Shown here piece after piece: positions 6,499 through 6,976 of a DNA stretch of 6,976 bases. The translations under genes were made by a program, and so were the position numbers. The DNA is taken from assembly GCA_029881775.1 (NCBI GenBank), contig JAOULY010000095.1, positions 1 through 6,976 of the forward strand. The letters run 5' to 3'. The notes under the pieces are model-generated. The model ran no database searches. It saw only the letters and a program-made list of their open reading frames with translations, and was not told the origin of the DNA. The stretch is from Gammaproteobacteria bacterium (GTDB lineage Bacteria; Pseudomonadota; Gammaproteobacteria; UBA9214). The first letter of the stretch is position 1. Every line of letters starts with the position of its first letter.

Positions 6499-6584
6499 CG
6501 CCGTCATTGCGAGCGTAGCGCGGCAATCTCCAACCGATTGATTCCATAGTCCGGGATTGCCGCGCTACGCTCGCAATGACGGCG
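6499..6584. repeat. Palindromic dispersed repeat (MITE/REP-like), 30-bp perfect inverted arms
   Basis: The arm at 6499-6528 is the exact reverse complement of 6555-6584, with a 26-base spacer. Each arm reads CGTCATTGCGAGCG outward to inward, a string that recurs as an intergenic repeat in many proteobacterial genomes. No flanking gene encodes a transposase and no clear target-site duplication is seen. On the plus strand the right arm is followed by CTTTTATTATT; on the minus strand by TTTGTAG. The folded transcript could therefore act as a terminator, and on the minus strand it separates the acyltransferase gene from the DUF481 gene. Both strands have open frames through the arms (encoding strings like RHCERSAAIS and RYARND), which are artefacts often mis-annotated as small proteins. 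Confidence 0.9.
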
Positions 6585-6660
6585 CTTTTATTATTAACCA
6601 GGTGTTCGCTGAATAGTCCGGCCAGACAGCCGCCTGCCAGCTTGCAGCGGATTGGGGGGA

Positions 6661-6976
6661 TTAATCGAGGTAACGCGCCTGCCATTCCAGGTACAAGCTG
6701 TGGGCATGGGCAGTAAAACTTTCCTTGTCGGCGAATTGGGCCGGGTCGAGGGCATCGTATATATAGAAGTTGACCCGGTTATTCGGCGCGCTACTCATAT
6801 GCCATATCTTGTGCAGCAGCGTCTGCGGCTCACGCCATTCAAACGTATCCTGCGCCTCATAATGGATAAAAACCGGCAGGATGGGGGTTCCGGTACGCAG
6901 TGCGATATCGAACGCGCCGTAGCGGAAGGACTCGAAGATGCGCCGGCCCTTGCAACCGCCTTCCGGGTAGAGCGCG
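6661..6976 (-). CDS. PlsC-type lysophospholipid acyltransferase, C-terminal part (cut by window edge)
   Basis: The minus-strand frame is open from the right edge to TAA at 6661-6663 and gives 104 residues. They begin ALYPEGGCKGRRIFESFRYG and continue with GAFDIALRTGTPILPVFIHY, matching motif III (FPEGT-like) and motif IV (V/TPILPV) of the 1-acyl-glycerol-3-phosphate acyltransferase superfamily. It ends WQARYLD. Such enzymes transfer an acyl chain from acyl-CoA or acyl-ACP to a lysophospholipid or related acceptor at the inner membrane. PEGG replaces the usual PEGT. The catalytic HxxxxD motif and the start lie beyond 6976, so acceptor and subfamily cannot be judged. The gene's downstream side (6585-6660) has no obvious classical terminator before the palindromic repeat. 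Confidence 0.85.
   Translation of the reverse strand, partial: ALYPEGGCKGRRIFESFRYGAFDIALRTGTPILPVFIHYEAQDTFEWREPQTLLHKIWHMSSAPNNRVNFYIYDALDPAQFADKESFTAHAHSLYLEWQARYLD

Noticed and set aside
5878..6549. 223-codon plus-strand frame antisense to the DUF481 gene
   Set aside because: The minus-strand frame has a signal peptide, strong ribosome binding site and barrel pattern; the plus frame runs into the repeat element and shows no domain.
6470..6685. Minus-strand 71-codon frame and the plus-strand frame ending at 6549
   Set aside because: Much of their sequence is translation of the palindromic repeat arms (VIASVARQS, RYARND, RHCERSAAIS), a well-known source of false hypothetical proteins.

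Overview
The window looks like a chromosomal segment of a moderately GC-rich Gram-negative bacterium, most likely a gammaproteobacterium. The supporting evidence is an outer-membrane beta-barrel protein with a Sec signal peptide, a membrane hybrid histidine kinase, sigma70-like promoter candidates, and two kinds of short dispersed intergenic repeat typical of proteobacterial genomes. The genus cannot be told from the sequence.

Layout, left to right. Positions 1-184 hold three copies of a 64-bp-period repeat with a palindromic core and no gene. A candidate terminator (265-284) follows the end of a small ArsR-family regulator (301-633, minus). Upstream of that regulator on the same strand lie a REC-PAS response regulator (707-1546) and a 788-residue hybrid histidine kinase (1543-3909), joined by an ATGA stop/start overlap. 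An 84-bp spacer separates the kinase from a divergent Nramp-fold transporter (3994-5220, plus). The transporter converges on a DUF481 outer-membrane barrel protein (5332-6366, minus), and the 111-bp spacer between them is full of GC-rich inverted repeats. Upstream of the DUF481 gene are a promoter candidate with an overlapping 7+7 palindrome and an 86-bp element made of a perfect 30-bp inverted repeat (6499-6584). The right edge carries the C-terminal third or so of a PlsC-type acyltransferase (6661-6976, minus, cut by the window).

How the parts may work together. The kinase and REC-PAS protein are almost certainly one translationally coupled signalling unit. Neither contains an Hpt domain or a DNA-binding output, so their target lies elsewhere. 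The ArsR gene follows in the same direction after 73 bp, with its own weak promoter candidate. Its two cysteines 66 residues apart match the spacing of the sulfide/persulfide sensors SqrR and BigR, which makes a reactive-sulfur or redox role more attractive than metal sensing. The transporter, DUF481 protein and acyltransferase are envelope genes with no evident functional link to the signalling genes.

I do not see a clearly new multi-gene system. The most notable items are the cysteine pair of the ArsR protein, the degenerate metal-site motifs of the Nramp-like transporter, the output-less phosphorelay pair, and the two repeat elements.
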